Source: JAXDLW01 sp050998755 (lineage in GTDB: Bacteria > Chloroflexota > Dormibacteria > DASZGP01). Taken from it: a DNA stretch of 64,000 nt. The notes beneath the pieces are model-generated. The model saw nothing but the letters and a program-made list of their open reading frames with translations. It was not told where the DNA came from and searched no databases. Below, one piece after another: positions 24,177 through 33,092 of the stretch (position 1 is its first letter; the number at the start of each line of letters is the position of its first letter). The stretch is from the NCBI GenBank assembly GCA_050998755.1, contig JBPCPW010000110.1:1-64000 (forward strand). Reading direction: 5' to 3'. Position numbers and translations under genes: made by a program.

Positions 24177-24571
24177 CCGGCTGGATTCTCGACAAGAGTG
24201 CTGCAGTCCGAGTTGACGATCCCGTTGTCGGCCCTCAGCTCCAAGCAATGGCAGGCTCTCTGTTCCTGTGTCCCGTCGGGGAATTGGAGCAGTTGTACTC
24301 GGCACGGTCCGGGCGGCACTACGACGCGATGAAGACTGATCTCCACGCCGGCTTCGACACCGTGGCGGCGCCCGCCGATCTGCTGGAGCGCGCACTGCGA
24401 TTGCAGCAGGATCTCGCGCAGCACCACGGCATGTGGCACAGGACCGCGATACCCGACCTACTCATTGCCGAAACCGCGATGCACCACGGCCTGGGGGTGG
24501 TGCACATCGACCGGGACTTCGAGCGAATTGCCGAGGTCCGGCCACTGGTGGTGCGCCGTCTCAAGCAATAG
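24167..24571 (+). CDS. vapC: PIN-domain toxin VapC
   Basis: Starting from the GTG at 24167, which overlaps the antitoxin end by 10 bp, this is a 134-residue toxin. It shows WILDKSAAVR, PVGELEQLYSARS, IPDLLIAETAMHHG and VVHIDRDFERIAEV, as in actinobacterial VapC proteins with the LDKSA start. A longer frame reaching back to 23906 overlaps the antitoxin and is not supported. The ATG of fabF lies 7 bp after its stop, so the pair may be co-transcribed with fabF. Confidence 0.88.
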   Translation: MAVAGWILDKSAAVRVDDPVVGPQLQAMAGSLFLCPVGELEQLYSARSGRHYDAMKTDLHAGFDTVAAPADLLERALRLQQDLAQHHGMWHRTAIPDLLIAETAMHHGLGVVHIDRDFERIAEVRPLVVRRLKQ

Positions 24572-24578
24572 TCGAGAG

Positions 24579-25835
<1,257 letters not shown>

Positions 25836-25898
25836 CTTCCACCGATGAAAGATGAATTGTGATGCGCACCGGTGGTAACCCTGGCGCGGTAGTGCCGG

Positions 25899-25904
25899 GA
25901 TAAT
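25899..25904 (+). promoter_or_regulatory. -10 box of leaderless antitoxin promoter
   Basis: GATAAT lies 7 nt before the ATG at 25912. The surrounding DNA resembles the promoter of the paralogous antitoxin at 26321. Confidence 0.5.
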
Positions 25905-25911
25905 GGCACTA

Positions 25912-26217
25912 ATGGCGGTTAAGACCACGCTGCGCCTCCCTGACGCACTCTCCAAGCGCCTCCATGAGTTGAGCATTGCCGAGAAGCGATCGTTCAACGA
26001 CACCGCCGTCCGCGCGCTGCAGGCCGGCATCGGTGAACCGGTACAGGACGAGTGGTGGCGCGTCTACGGAGATTTGGTGGCTATTCCGCCCAAGCCCGGG
26101 AAGTTTGACATCGAGGAATGGAAGCGGGACCGTCAGGCAGTAGGAATCCGGTTCAGTAGGGAGCACGTGCGTGCATTTATGGAGGAGTTCGAGAGGGACC
26201 GCGACGACCGCGGCTGA
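25912..26217 (+). CDS. Orphan antitoxin, paralogue of the one at 26333
   Basis: The 101-residue protein has an RHH-like start (MAVKTTLRLPDALSKRLHEL) followed by KRSFNDTAVRALQAG and EWWRVYGDLVA. It is clearly homologous to the 26333 antitoxin over its whole first half. An upstream in-frame ATG at 25903 lies inside the -10 box and is less likely. Its toxin is missing apart from a short remnant right after the stop, so it may act as a stand-alone regulator or cross-neutralise the toxin at 26635. Confidence 0.8.
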   Translation: MAVKTTLRLPDALSKRLHELSIAEKRSFNDTAVRALQAGIGEPVQDEWWRVYGDLVAIPPKPGKFDIEEWKRDRQAVGIRFSREHVRAFMEEFERDRDDRG

Positions 26218-26292
26218 TAGAGCGATCCTTGATCGACTCGAGCGCCAGACTGCCGCGCAGACCATCGTGCTGAACCCGCTGGAACCCGGAAG
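26214..26292 (+). pseudogene. Remnant of a PIN toxin gene
   Basis: A CTG overlaps the antitoxin stop (CTGA) and starts the residues IERSLIDSSA, matching the start of the intact neighbour toxin (NRRAFLDSSALL). The frame closes at 26273. In another frame the following bases encode QTIVLNPL, which resembles that toxin's C-terminal RTILLDPI. The middle of the gene is gone, so this appears to be an internally deleted toxin. Confidence 0.6.
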
Positions 26293-26320
26293 GGCGCCCG
26301 CCCGACGGGTATTGTGCCGG

Positions 26321-26326
26321 TATAAT
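26321..26326 (+). promoter_or_regulatory. -10 box of leaderless antitoxin promoter
   Basis: A perfect TATAAT lies 6 nt before the ATG at 26333. No good -35 is visible at the usual distance. Confidence 0.55.
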
Positions 26327-26332
26327 GGCAGT

Positions 26333-26638
26333 ATGGCCGTAAAGACCACGATACGCCTTCCCGAGGCCCTGGCCCGCCGCCTCCGCGAGCGCAGCGCCGA
26401 GGAGCGCAGATCCTTCAACGACACCGCCGTCCGTGTGCTCCAGGCTGGTCTCGGGGAGACTGTCGCGGAAGATGAATGGTGGCGCGACCTCGGAGACATT
26501 GTTGCCCGCCCCCCGCTGGCTAGGTTCGATCGCGAGGCGATGCTTCAGCGTCGCGCCGAGAGCCAGATTGATATCAGCCTGGAGGATGCCAGGGGGCTTG
26601 CGAGGGCTCTTGAAGACGTCCGCGAGGATCGCTTCTGA
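26333..26638 (+). CDS. RHH-like antitoxin
   Basis: Starting at the ATG right behind TATAAT, this is a 101-residue protein. It has MAVKTTIRLPEALARRLRER, RRSFNDTAVRVLQAG and EWWRDLGDIVA, then a charged tail (ISLEDARGLARALEDVRED). The frame is open further upstream, but that part covers the promoter and the toxin remnant. Its stop overlaps the CTG start of the PIN toxin. Confidence 0.83.
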   Translation: MAVKTTIRLPEALARRLRERSAEERRSFNDTAVRVLQAGLGETVAEDEWWRDLGDIVARPPLARFDREAMLQRRAESQIDISLEDARGLARALEDVREDRF

Positions 26639-27087
26639 ACCGGCGGGCGTTCCTGGATTCCAGTGCCCTGCTGCGGGCTATCTTCGGTGAAGGTCATCAC
26701 TCCGCCGTGGATTCGGCGCTGGAGGAGGGTGCCCTGATATCCGAGATAACTGAAGTGGAGGTCCCGACCGCCATAAACCGTCGCCTCCATCTGCACCTCA
26801 TCGATGGCCGGGCCTACGATGAGTACCTGCGATCGGCGGCAGACGTGATCGCGGCAGCGATCTCGATCGAGCTGAACGAAGCGGTCAAGCGGGAGGCGAA
26901 TGAAGTCTCCCGCGTATACCCGCTGCGTGCCCTGGACGCGATCCAGGTGGCATCAGCCGCGATCGCCGACCGTACGTCCAAACGTCGGGGCGGCTCCGTC
27001 GCGTTTATCACCGCTGACCTCCGTCAGGCCGATGCCGCGCGGTCGATCTTTGGCGAACGTCGGACAATTCTGCTGGACCCCATCTAG
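26635..27087 (+). CDS. vapC: PIN-domain toxin with CTG start
   Basis: The 150-residue PIN toxin begins at a CTG overlapping the antitoxin stop (CTGA). The first conserved acidic residue is in RRAFLDSSALLRAIFGEG. That precedes the earliest ordinary start codon in this frame (GTG at 26707), so the protein must begin upstream, and only CTG is available there. Other motifs are ITEVEVPTAINRR, LRALDAIQVASAAI and AFITADLRQADAA. Standard gene calling would start at 26707 and truncate the active site. Confidence 0.8.
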   Translation: MNRRAFLDSSALLRAIFGEGHHSAVDSALEEGALISEITEVEVPTAINRRLHLHLIDGRAYDEYLRSAADVIAAAISIELNEAVKREANEVSRVYPLRALDAIQVASAAIADRTSKRRGGSVAFITADLRQADAARSIFGERRTILLDPI

Positions 27088-27108
27088 AGATCAATGAGGA
27101 AGGACTGA

Positions 27109-29589
27109 GTGGCAGACGAGATCAACGACGACGGCGGCACCGGGCAGAACATAGGCACCATCCGGCCCCAGGACATCTCCACCGAGATGTCCACGTCCTA
27201 CATGGAGTACGCCATGTCGGTCATCGTCTCGCGCGCGCTGCCCGATGTGCGCGACGGGCTCAAGCCGGTGCAGCGCCGGATCCTCTACGCCATGTACGAC
27301 CAGGGCATGACCCCGGGCGCGCGCTTCCAGAAATGCGCCGCCATCGTCGGCGAGGTGCTGAAGCACTACCACCCTCACGGTGACGCGTCGGTCTACGACA
27401 CCATGGTGCGCCTGGCCCAGCCGTGGAACATGCGCTACCCGCTGGTGAGCGGCCAGGGCAACTTCGGCAGCCAGGACGGCGACTCGGCGGCCGCATATCG
27501 ATACACCGAGGCGCGCCTGGCGACGCCGGCGATGGAGCTGCTCGCCGACCTCGAGAAGGAGACCGTCGACTGGGCCGACAACTACTCGGCTTCGACCATC
27601 GAGCCCACGGTTCTGCCCGCCACCATCCCCAACCTTTTGGTCAACGGATCTTCAGGAATCGCCGTTGGCATGACCACCAACATCCCGCCCCACAACCTGG
27701 GTGAGATCTGCGACGCCTCGATCGCGCTGATCGACAACCCCGAGATGACCACCGAGGACCTCTTGACCCACGTCAAGGGACCCGACTTCCCCACAGGCGG
27801 CATCGTGGTGGGCTCTGAGGGCATCAAGAACGCCTACGCCACCGGGCACGGCCGCATCATCGTGCGCGCCCGCCACGTCTTCGAAGAGTCCAAGCAGGGC
27901 TACGAGCAGATCGTCATCGAGGAGATCCCCTACCAGGTCAACAAGTCCTCCCTGGTGGCCAAGATCGCCGAGCTGGTGGGCGAGCGCAAGCTGGAGGGCA
28001 TCCGCGATCTCTCTGACCAGTCGGACCGCAACGGGATGCGCATCGTGATTGAGCTGAAGAAGGACGCGCGGCCCAACACCGTCCTCAACAACCTCTACAA
28101 ACACACCGCGCTGCAGAGCACCTTTGGCGCCATCATGCTGGCCTTGGTCGACGGCCGCCCGGTCACCCTGAACCTCAAGTCGATGCTGCAGCATCACATC
28201 GATTACCGCCGCCAGGTGATCACCCGCCGCACCCGCTACGAGCTGGCCAGGGCCCAGGACCGCGCGCACATCCTCGAGGGGCTGAAGATCTGCCTGGACA
28301 ACCTGGACCAGGTGATCGCCATCATCCGCGGCTCGGACAACGAGGCCATCGCGCAGGAGAACCTGCAGAAAGAACTCAGCCTCTCTGAGCGCCAGTCCAA
28401 GGCCATTGTCGACATGCGCCTGGGACGCCTCAGCAAGCTCGAGGCGGGCAAGATCGAGGCCGAGTACAAAGAGGTCATCGAGCGCATCGCGTACCTCGAG
28501 GACATCCTGGCCAACCCGCGCAAGGTCTCTGAGCTGATCAAAGAAGACCTCGCGGAGATGAAGAAGAAGTACGGCGACGAACGCCGCACCACCATCGCCT
28601 GGGACGCCTCGACCGAGATGAACGATGAGGCGCTGATCCCCACGGAAGATGTGGTCGTCTCACTCACCGCCAAGGGGTATGCCAAGCGCGTCCCGGCGCG
28701 CACCTACAAGCCGCAGAAGCGCGGCGGCAAAGGTCTCCTGGGCGGCAAGGTGCGGGAGGAGGACTACGTCAAGCACGTGGTCGTCGCCAGCACCAAGTCG
28801 GACCTGCTCTTCTTCACCGCCAAGGGCAAGGTCTACCGCATCCGCACGCATGAGGTGCTGGACGCGTCGCGCCAGTCCAAGGGCATTCCGCTGGTCAACC
28901 TGATCGACATCGAGCAGAACGACAGCGTCACATCATTGGTCGCGATCCATGAGTGGACCGACGACACGTTCCTCTTCAGCGCCACCCGCGACGGCATGAT
29001 CAAGAAGACCTCGGCGACGGAGTACCGGTCGGTTATGAAGAACGGCAAGATCGCCATGTCCCTGCGCGACAAGGACCAGCTGCAGTGGGTCAAGCTGACC
29101 AATGGCAACGACGAGCTGATCTTTGCCACCACCGACGGCAAATCGGTGCGCTTCCACGAGCGCGAGGTGCGCGCCACCGGGCGCGACACCATGGGCGTGA
29201 GGGGCCTGACCCTGCGCAAGGATGCCAAGGCGGCGGGCATGGAGATCGTCAAGCCGGAGGCCTTCGTGTTGGTGGTCAGCGAAAAGGGATACGGCAAGTT
29301 GACCCCGGTTGAGGACTACCCTTCGCACCATCGCGGCGGGCAGGGTGTCTACACCCTCCAGGTCACCCCGAAGACCGGCAAGCTGGTGGGCATCGGCATG
29401 GTCGAGGACCCCAGCGAGGAGCTGATGGTGGTGAGCACCAAGGGCCAGGTGATCCGCACCGACCTGTCGGAGGTCCGCGTCACCTCACGCCAGACCCAGG
29501 GCGTGATCATCATGCGCCTCAGCGACGGCGACACCGTGGGCAGCATGGCCGGGGTTGGCACCCGGGAAGAGGTCGAGGAAGAAGGCTAG
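27109..29589 (+). CDS. gyrA: DNA gyrase subunit A
   Basis: The 826-residue breakage-reunion subunit has the catalytic Tyr in YRYTEARLA (about residue 132) and the GyrA-box QKRGGKG in the C-terminal DNA-wrapping domain. The box marks it as gyrase rather than ParC. The quinolone-determining loop reads HPHGDASVYDT. The position equal to E. coli Ser83 is Ala, as in Mycobacterium tuberculosis, and Asp87 is kept. GTG start with AGGAAGGA just upstream. The stop overlaps the convergent diguanylate cyclase gene by 4 bp. Confidence 0.97.
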   Translation: MADEINDDGGTGQNIGTIRPQDISTEMSTSYMEYAMSVIVSRALPDVRDGLKPVQRRILYAMYDQGMTPGARFQKCAAIVGEVLKHYHPHGDASVYDTMVRLAQPWNMRYPLVSGQGNFGSQDGDSAAAYRYTEARLATPAMELLADLEKETVDWADNYSASTIEPTVLPATIPNLLVNGSSGIAVGMTTNIPPHNLGEICDASIALIDNPEMTTEDLLTHVKGPDFPTGGIVVGSEGIKNAYATGHGRIIVRARHVFEESKQGYEQIVIEEIPYQVNKSSLVAKIAELVGERKLEGIRDLSDQSDRNGMRIVIELKKDARPNTVLNNLYKHTALQSTFGAIMLALVDGRPVTLNLKSMLQHHIDYRRQVITRRTRYELARAQDRAHILEGLKICLDNLDQVIAIIRGSDNEAIAQENLQKELSLSERQSKAIVDMRLGRLSKLEAGKIEAEYKEVIERIAYLEDILANPRKVSELIKEDLAEMKKKYGDERRTTIAWDASTEMNDEALIPTEDVVVSLTAKGYAKRVPARTYKPQKRGGKGLLGGKVREEDYVKHVVVASTKSDLLFFTAKGKVYRIRTHEVLDASRQSKGIPLVNLIDIEQNDSVTSLVAIHEWTDDTFLFSATRDGMIKKTSATEYRSVMKNGKIAMSLRDKDQLQWVKLTNGNDELIFATTDGKSVRFHEREVRATGRDTMGVRGLTLRKDAKAAGMEIVKPEAFVLVVSEKGYGKLTPVEDYPSHHRGGQGVYTLQVTPKTGKLVGIGMVEDPSEELMVVSTKGQVIRTDLSEVRVTSRQTQGVIIMRLSDGDTVGSMAGVGTREEVEEEG

Positions 29590-31037
29590 GCCGCTGCCAC
29601 CCGGTCACGGCCGGCGCGCTTGGCGCGGTAGAGGGCGGCGTCGGCCCGAGCCAGCAGCTGGGTGGCGGTCTCGGTGGTGTCCCATTGCGCAATCCCGACG
29701 GAGATCGTCGCCTCGCCCGGGGTCAGCCTGCGGATGCGTTCCGCCACGTGGGGAGCCTCGGCAGCCGGACAGTCTGGCATCAGGACCACGAACTCCTCAC
29801 CGCCGTAGCGGGCCAGCAGGTCGCTGTCGCGGATCGCGCCGGTCCATGCCGTCGCGGCCGCCTTCAGCAGGGCGTCGCCGGCGCCATGCCCTCTGGTGTC
29901 GTTGAAGCGTTTGAAGTGGTCGATGTCAAGCATCGCCACGCAGATGGGCCGCTCGGTACGCGCGGACCGGGCGAGTTCGTGGGCCAGGGTCCGGTCGAAC
30001 GACCGCCGGTTGGCCAGCCCGGTGAGTGCATCGGTATTGGAGCTCATCGCCAGCACCCGGCGACTGTCGCTCAGCCGCCTGACCAGGACGACCGCATAGA
30101 GCCCGACCCCCAGGAGGCCGGCGAGCACGACCCAGGGAATGAGCTGCGCCGCGGTGCTGAGCGGCGAGTACAGCGCCGCTTCGGGCACGGTGTTGACCAG
30201 CGTCCAGGGGGTTCCGGCGGGGTGCGAGGTGACGAAGTGCCGCCGGTCCGACGGCCCGCCAATGCTGTCCGACGCCGACCCTTTCACGGCTCGAGCCAGT
30301 CCGGCGTCTGCCTGGAGCAGTGTCGACACCGGCCTGGTGCGGCTGGTGGCCACCAGCTTGCCCGCGGAGTCAACCAGGTCTGACGTCGCGCCGGGAAAGG
30401 GCAGTGAGTTGCGCAGATAGCTGCCCAGGGGGGTGGTGCGCACATCGAACCCGCCGCTGAAGACCCGACGTCCGCTGGCGGAATCGAAGGGAACCGCGAA
30501 GGCCACGATCGGGTTGCCGGTGGCGGCTCCGGGCACCACGACCGAGACCGCGCTGCGCCCGGCCTCGGCTGCCGCCAGGTGCGGGTAGGTGGCGGTGATC
30601 GCCTTGCCCACCACCGCCGGGTTGGACGGCACCACCTGCAGCACATGCCCCTGGCTGTCCAGCAGCACCGCGGCCTCAAAGCCCATGACGCCCGAAACCT
30701 CCTCGAACTGGGCACGCGACACGGTGCCACCCAGGCGGGCCTGCGCGTTGGTCTTCTCTCGCGCGAGGACCTCGGCGACGTAGGCGCTGGCGAAGCTGCT
30801 GGAGAGGTCGGCCCGATTGCCAAAGGTCTGGCGCAGATCCCGGCGGCTCTGTTCCTGGGTCGCCGCCAGGCCCGCCGCCAGGGCACTCACGGTGAGCACC
30901 AGGACGACCAGCGCGACCGCGGTGGGTTTCCAGCGCGATGGCGCGTCCTGCGCCGGACGTCGACGGGGCCGGCGCGCGGCAAGCCCCCGGATTGATGCGT
31001 CCACGCTAGTTGGCCGTAACCAGGCGCTGCACGCCAT
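29586..31037 (-). CDS. Membrane diguanylate cyclase with extracellular sensor
   Basis: The 483-residue protein has a transmembrane helix near residues 38-60, an extracytoplasmic Cache-like sensor region (about 60-275), a second helix (about 285-310) and a C-terminal GGDEF domain. The active-site motif is LLARYGGEEFVVLMPDC, and an RDSD sequence five residues before GGEEF fits the RxxD inhibitory site. It should make c-di-GMP in response to an external ligand and be product-inhibited. The start at 31037 is uncertain; an in-frame GTG lies about a dozen codons further in. Confidence 0.9.
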   Translation of the reverse strand: MACSAWLRPTSVDASIRGLAARRPRRRPAQDAPSRWKPTAVALVVLVLTVSALAAGLAATQEQSRRDLRQTFGNRADLSSSFASAYVAEVLAREKTNAQARLGGTVSRAQFEEVSGVMGFEAAVLLDSQGHVLQVVPSNPAVVGKAITATYPHLAAAEAGRSAVSVVVPGAATGNPIVAFAVPFDSASGRRVFSGGFDVRTTPLGSYLRNSLPFPGATSDLVDSAGKLVATSRTRPVSTLLQADAGLARAVKGSASDSIGGPSDRRHFVTSHPAGTPWTLVNTVPEAALYSPLSTAAQLIPWVVLAGLLGVGLYAVVLVRRLSDSRRVLAMSSNTDALTGLANRRSFDRTLAHELARSARTERPICVAMLDIDHFKRFNDTRGHGAGDALLKAAATAWTGAIRDSDLLARYGGEEFVVLMPDCPAAEAPHVAERIRRLTPGEATISVGIAQWDTTETATQLLARADAALYRAKRAGRDRVAAA

Positions 31038-31103
31038 TGAGTATGACCGCCGCCCGCACTATGCGGGTACGGCCTCAGTCAGCAGCCCGCTGAGTTCGTG
31101 CCG

Positions 31104-32720
31104 CTATCCCCCGCCGCGAAGGTTGGCCATGGTGCGCTCCGCCGGCCGGGGCAGCGTGAACCAGAACATCGTGCCGCCCTGGTCGCGGTTCTCGGCCCCG
31201 CAAACGCCTCGATGGGCCTCGACCAGGAGGCGCACCAGGGACAGACCGATGCCCATGCCGTCATGCCGGCGGCTCATGCTCTGGTCGATCTGAGTGAACT
31301 CCTCGAAGAGCCACTCCTGGTCCCATTCACCAATGCCCGGACCGCCATCCTCGACCGCGAAGCGGGCGAACTCCAGCGCCGGGCGACCCCCGATGCTGAT
31401 GTGTCCACCATCGGAGAAGCGGATCGCGTTGCGGACCAGGTGCCGCAGAATGGTTGTCAGGTAGTGCGGGCTGCCCATCACCTCCAGCTGCCGGGGCATG
31501 TCGATGATCAGGCGGATCGACTTGCGCTGGGCTTCCTGGGTGAGGTCGTCGCACAACGCGCGCACGATGGGCACGATGTCCACCCGCACCGGGGTCAGGC
31601 TGGTCTCGCCCTCCCTGAGAGCGGCCAGCAGCAGCAGGTCGTCAATCTTGTCCAGCAGGGCGCGCGCATTGTCGTGCACAATCGCCTCGGCCTCGGCCCG
31701 GGCGGCGGGGGGCGCGGTGCCGGTGGCGATCAGATCGGTGAACCCCAGGATCGAGGTGAGCGGCGTGCGCAGTTCATGGCTGATGGTGCGCAGGAACTCC
31801 CGCTTGGCCTCCTGCAGCTCGGCTCGGACGGGGAGGTGCTCCGCCGCGGGACCCTGCGTAACCTGCTCCCAGTCAGCACCGTGGGTGCGCTCGACCACCA
31901 CCATGACGCCGTCCTGGTCGTCGTCCGCCCCCCCGGTTGCCCTGCCGTTGACCTTGAGCTGGTAGGTCTGGCCATCCTCGTCGAGGCAGGTCAGGAGCAG
32001 CTGGCCCCCGCTCTCGGGGGTGTCGATTGGTTCCACTGCATGGATCTTGATCTCGGCGACGAGCTCGAAGACGGTGCGGCCCACCAGCTGCTCCTCGGTG
32101 AGTCCCAGCATCCCGGTGACGTACGCATTGACGCGGTCGACCCTACCCGCCAGGGTGAACGTCAGCACGCCCAGGGGAAGGTTGTCGAGCAGGCCCAGGG
32201 TGTCACGCGTTCGCCGACGGAGGCGGTTGTTGTCGGTGCGCAGATCCTGCAGCGCGCGGGTCTCCCGAGTGACGTCACGCATCAACACGACCACCGCCAT
32301 CCCCTGGTTGAGGTTGGGGATCAGCGGCCGCATCTGGGTCTCGACCTCGAGCCAGCTGCCATCCCGGTGCCGGCAGCGAATCCGCGGGACGCGGCGGCGA
32401 TCCAGCGACACATCGCCGATGCCCAGGCGCTTCAGGTCGTCGGGGTGATAGAGGGAGGTCGCGGGTTTGCCCAGCAGCTCCTCCGGCGACCATCCCAGCA
32501 GGCGCTCCGCGGCCCGGCTGACGTAGCTGAGGTCGCCGCTGGAGTCGACAACCGAGAGCACCTCGCCGGATCCTGCAGCGTGCCAGCGCAGCAGCTCATC
32601 CTCGAACCGGCGGCTCTGCCCCCGGCGGTTGGGATCGTCGCCGGTCAATTCACCTGCCTCACGGTTACGCTGGTGCCGCCGTGTCGCGTCGCCCTCTGCA
32701 TTCTTCAAGTACAACGACAC
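31104..32720 (-). CDS. PAS-domain sensor histidine kinase
   Basis: This 538-residue soluble kinase has two PAS domains (about residues 45-150 and 175-280; the first contains ERLLGWSPEELLGKP). A HisKA dimerisation helix with the phosphorylated His in FLRTISHELRTPLTS follows near residue 320. The HATPase domain has HLVRNAIRFSDGG, VEDGGPGIGEWD and GMGIGLSLVRLLVEAH. No transmembrane segment is visible, so the signal is probably cytoplasmic (redox, gas or light). No response regulator gene adjoins it. GTG start. Confidence 0.9.
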   Translation of the reverse strand: MSLYLKNAEGDATRRHQRNREAGELTGDDPNRRGQSRRFEDELLRWHAAGSGEVLSVVDSSGDLSYVSRAAERLLGWSPEELLGKPATSLYHPDDLKRLGIGDVSLDRRRVPRIRCRHRDGSWLEVETQMRPLIPNLNQGMAVVVLMRDVTRETRALQDLRTDNNRLRRRTRDTLGLLDNLPLGVLTFTLAGRVDRVNAYVTGMLGLTEEQLVGRTVFELVAEIKIHAVEPIDTPESGGQLLLTCLDEDGQTYQLKVNGRATGGADDDQDGVMVVVERTHGADWEQVTQGPAAEHLPVRAELQEAKREFLRTISHELRTPLTSILGFTDLIATGTAPPAARAEAEAIVHDNARALLDKIDDLLLLAALREGETSLTPVRVDIVPIVRALCDDLTQEAQRKSIRLIIDMPRQLEVMGSPHYLTTILRHLVRNAIRFSDGGHISIGGRPALEFARFAVEDGGPGIGEWDQEWLFEEFTQIDQSMSRRHDGMGIGLSLVRLLVEAHRGVCGAENRDQGGTMFWFTLPRPAERTMANLRGGG

Positions 32721-32891
32721 GTGCCCGCGATTCCTTTGCGGGAGGCGCCCAAACCATCCTCCTGATGGGCCTCGTTGTCCCCATGGTCAAGGTTAGCGGT
32801 TGGTCCGATAAACTAGGCACAAGTTGGCTGGCAGAAAGTTCGAGACGCCACAGGCTCTTGCGACGCTGCCCTCAGAAGCGCCCTAGCCGGC

Positions 32892-33083
32892 CTACTTCGG
32901 CGGCTGGTCCTCGGTCGTGACCTCGTCCTTGAAGGCCTGTGCGGCCTCGACGCTGGCGTCCTTGGTCTCGCGGACCCGCTTGCCGAAGCGCACCCCCAGG
33001 CGGGGAAGGGTCGAGGGCGCCACCAGTACCAGGAAGGCGACGATCAGGATCAAGATCACATACCAGTGCCCAAAGATGCCCAA
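32892..33083 (-). CDS. tatA: TatA-like Tat translocase subunit
   Basis: The 63-residue protein begins MGIFGHWYVILILIVAFLVL, one hydrophobic helix. It continues APSTLPRLGVRFGKRVRETK, the amphipathic helix after the TatA hinge, and ends in a charged tail. TatA oligomers form the pathway for folded twin-arginine proteins. The TTG start at 33083 gives the family-typical N-terminus, whereas the longer open frame covers the divergent kinase gene. A CATACT box 6 nt before the TTG suggests a leaderless mRNA. Confidence 0.78.
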   Translation of the reverse strand: MGIFGHWYVILILIVAFLVLVAPSTLPRLGVRFGKRVRETKDASVEAAQAFKDEVTTEDQPPK

Positions 33084-33092
33084 GGGCGCAGT

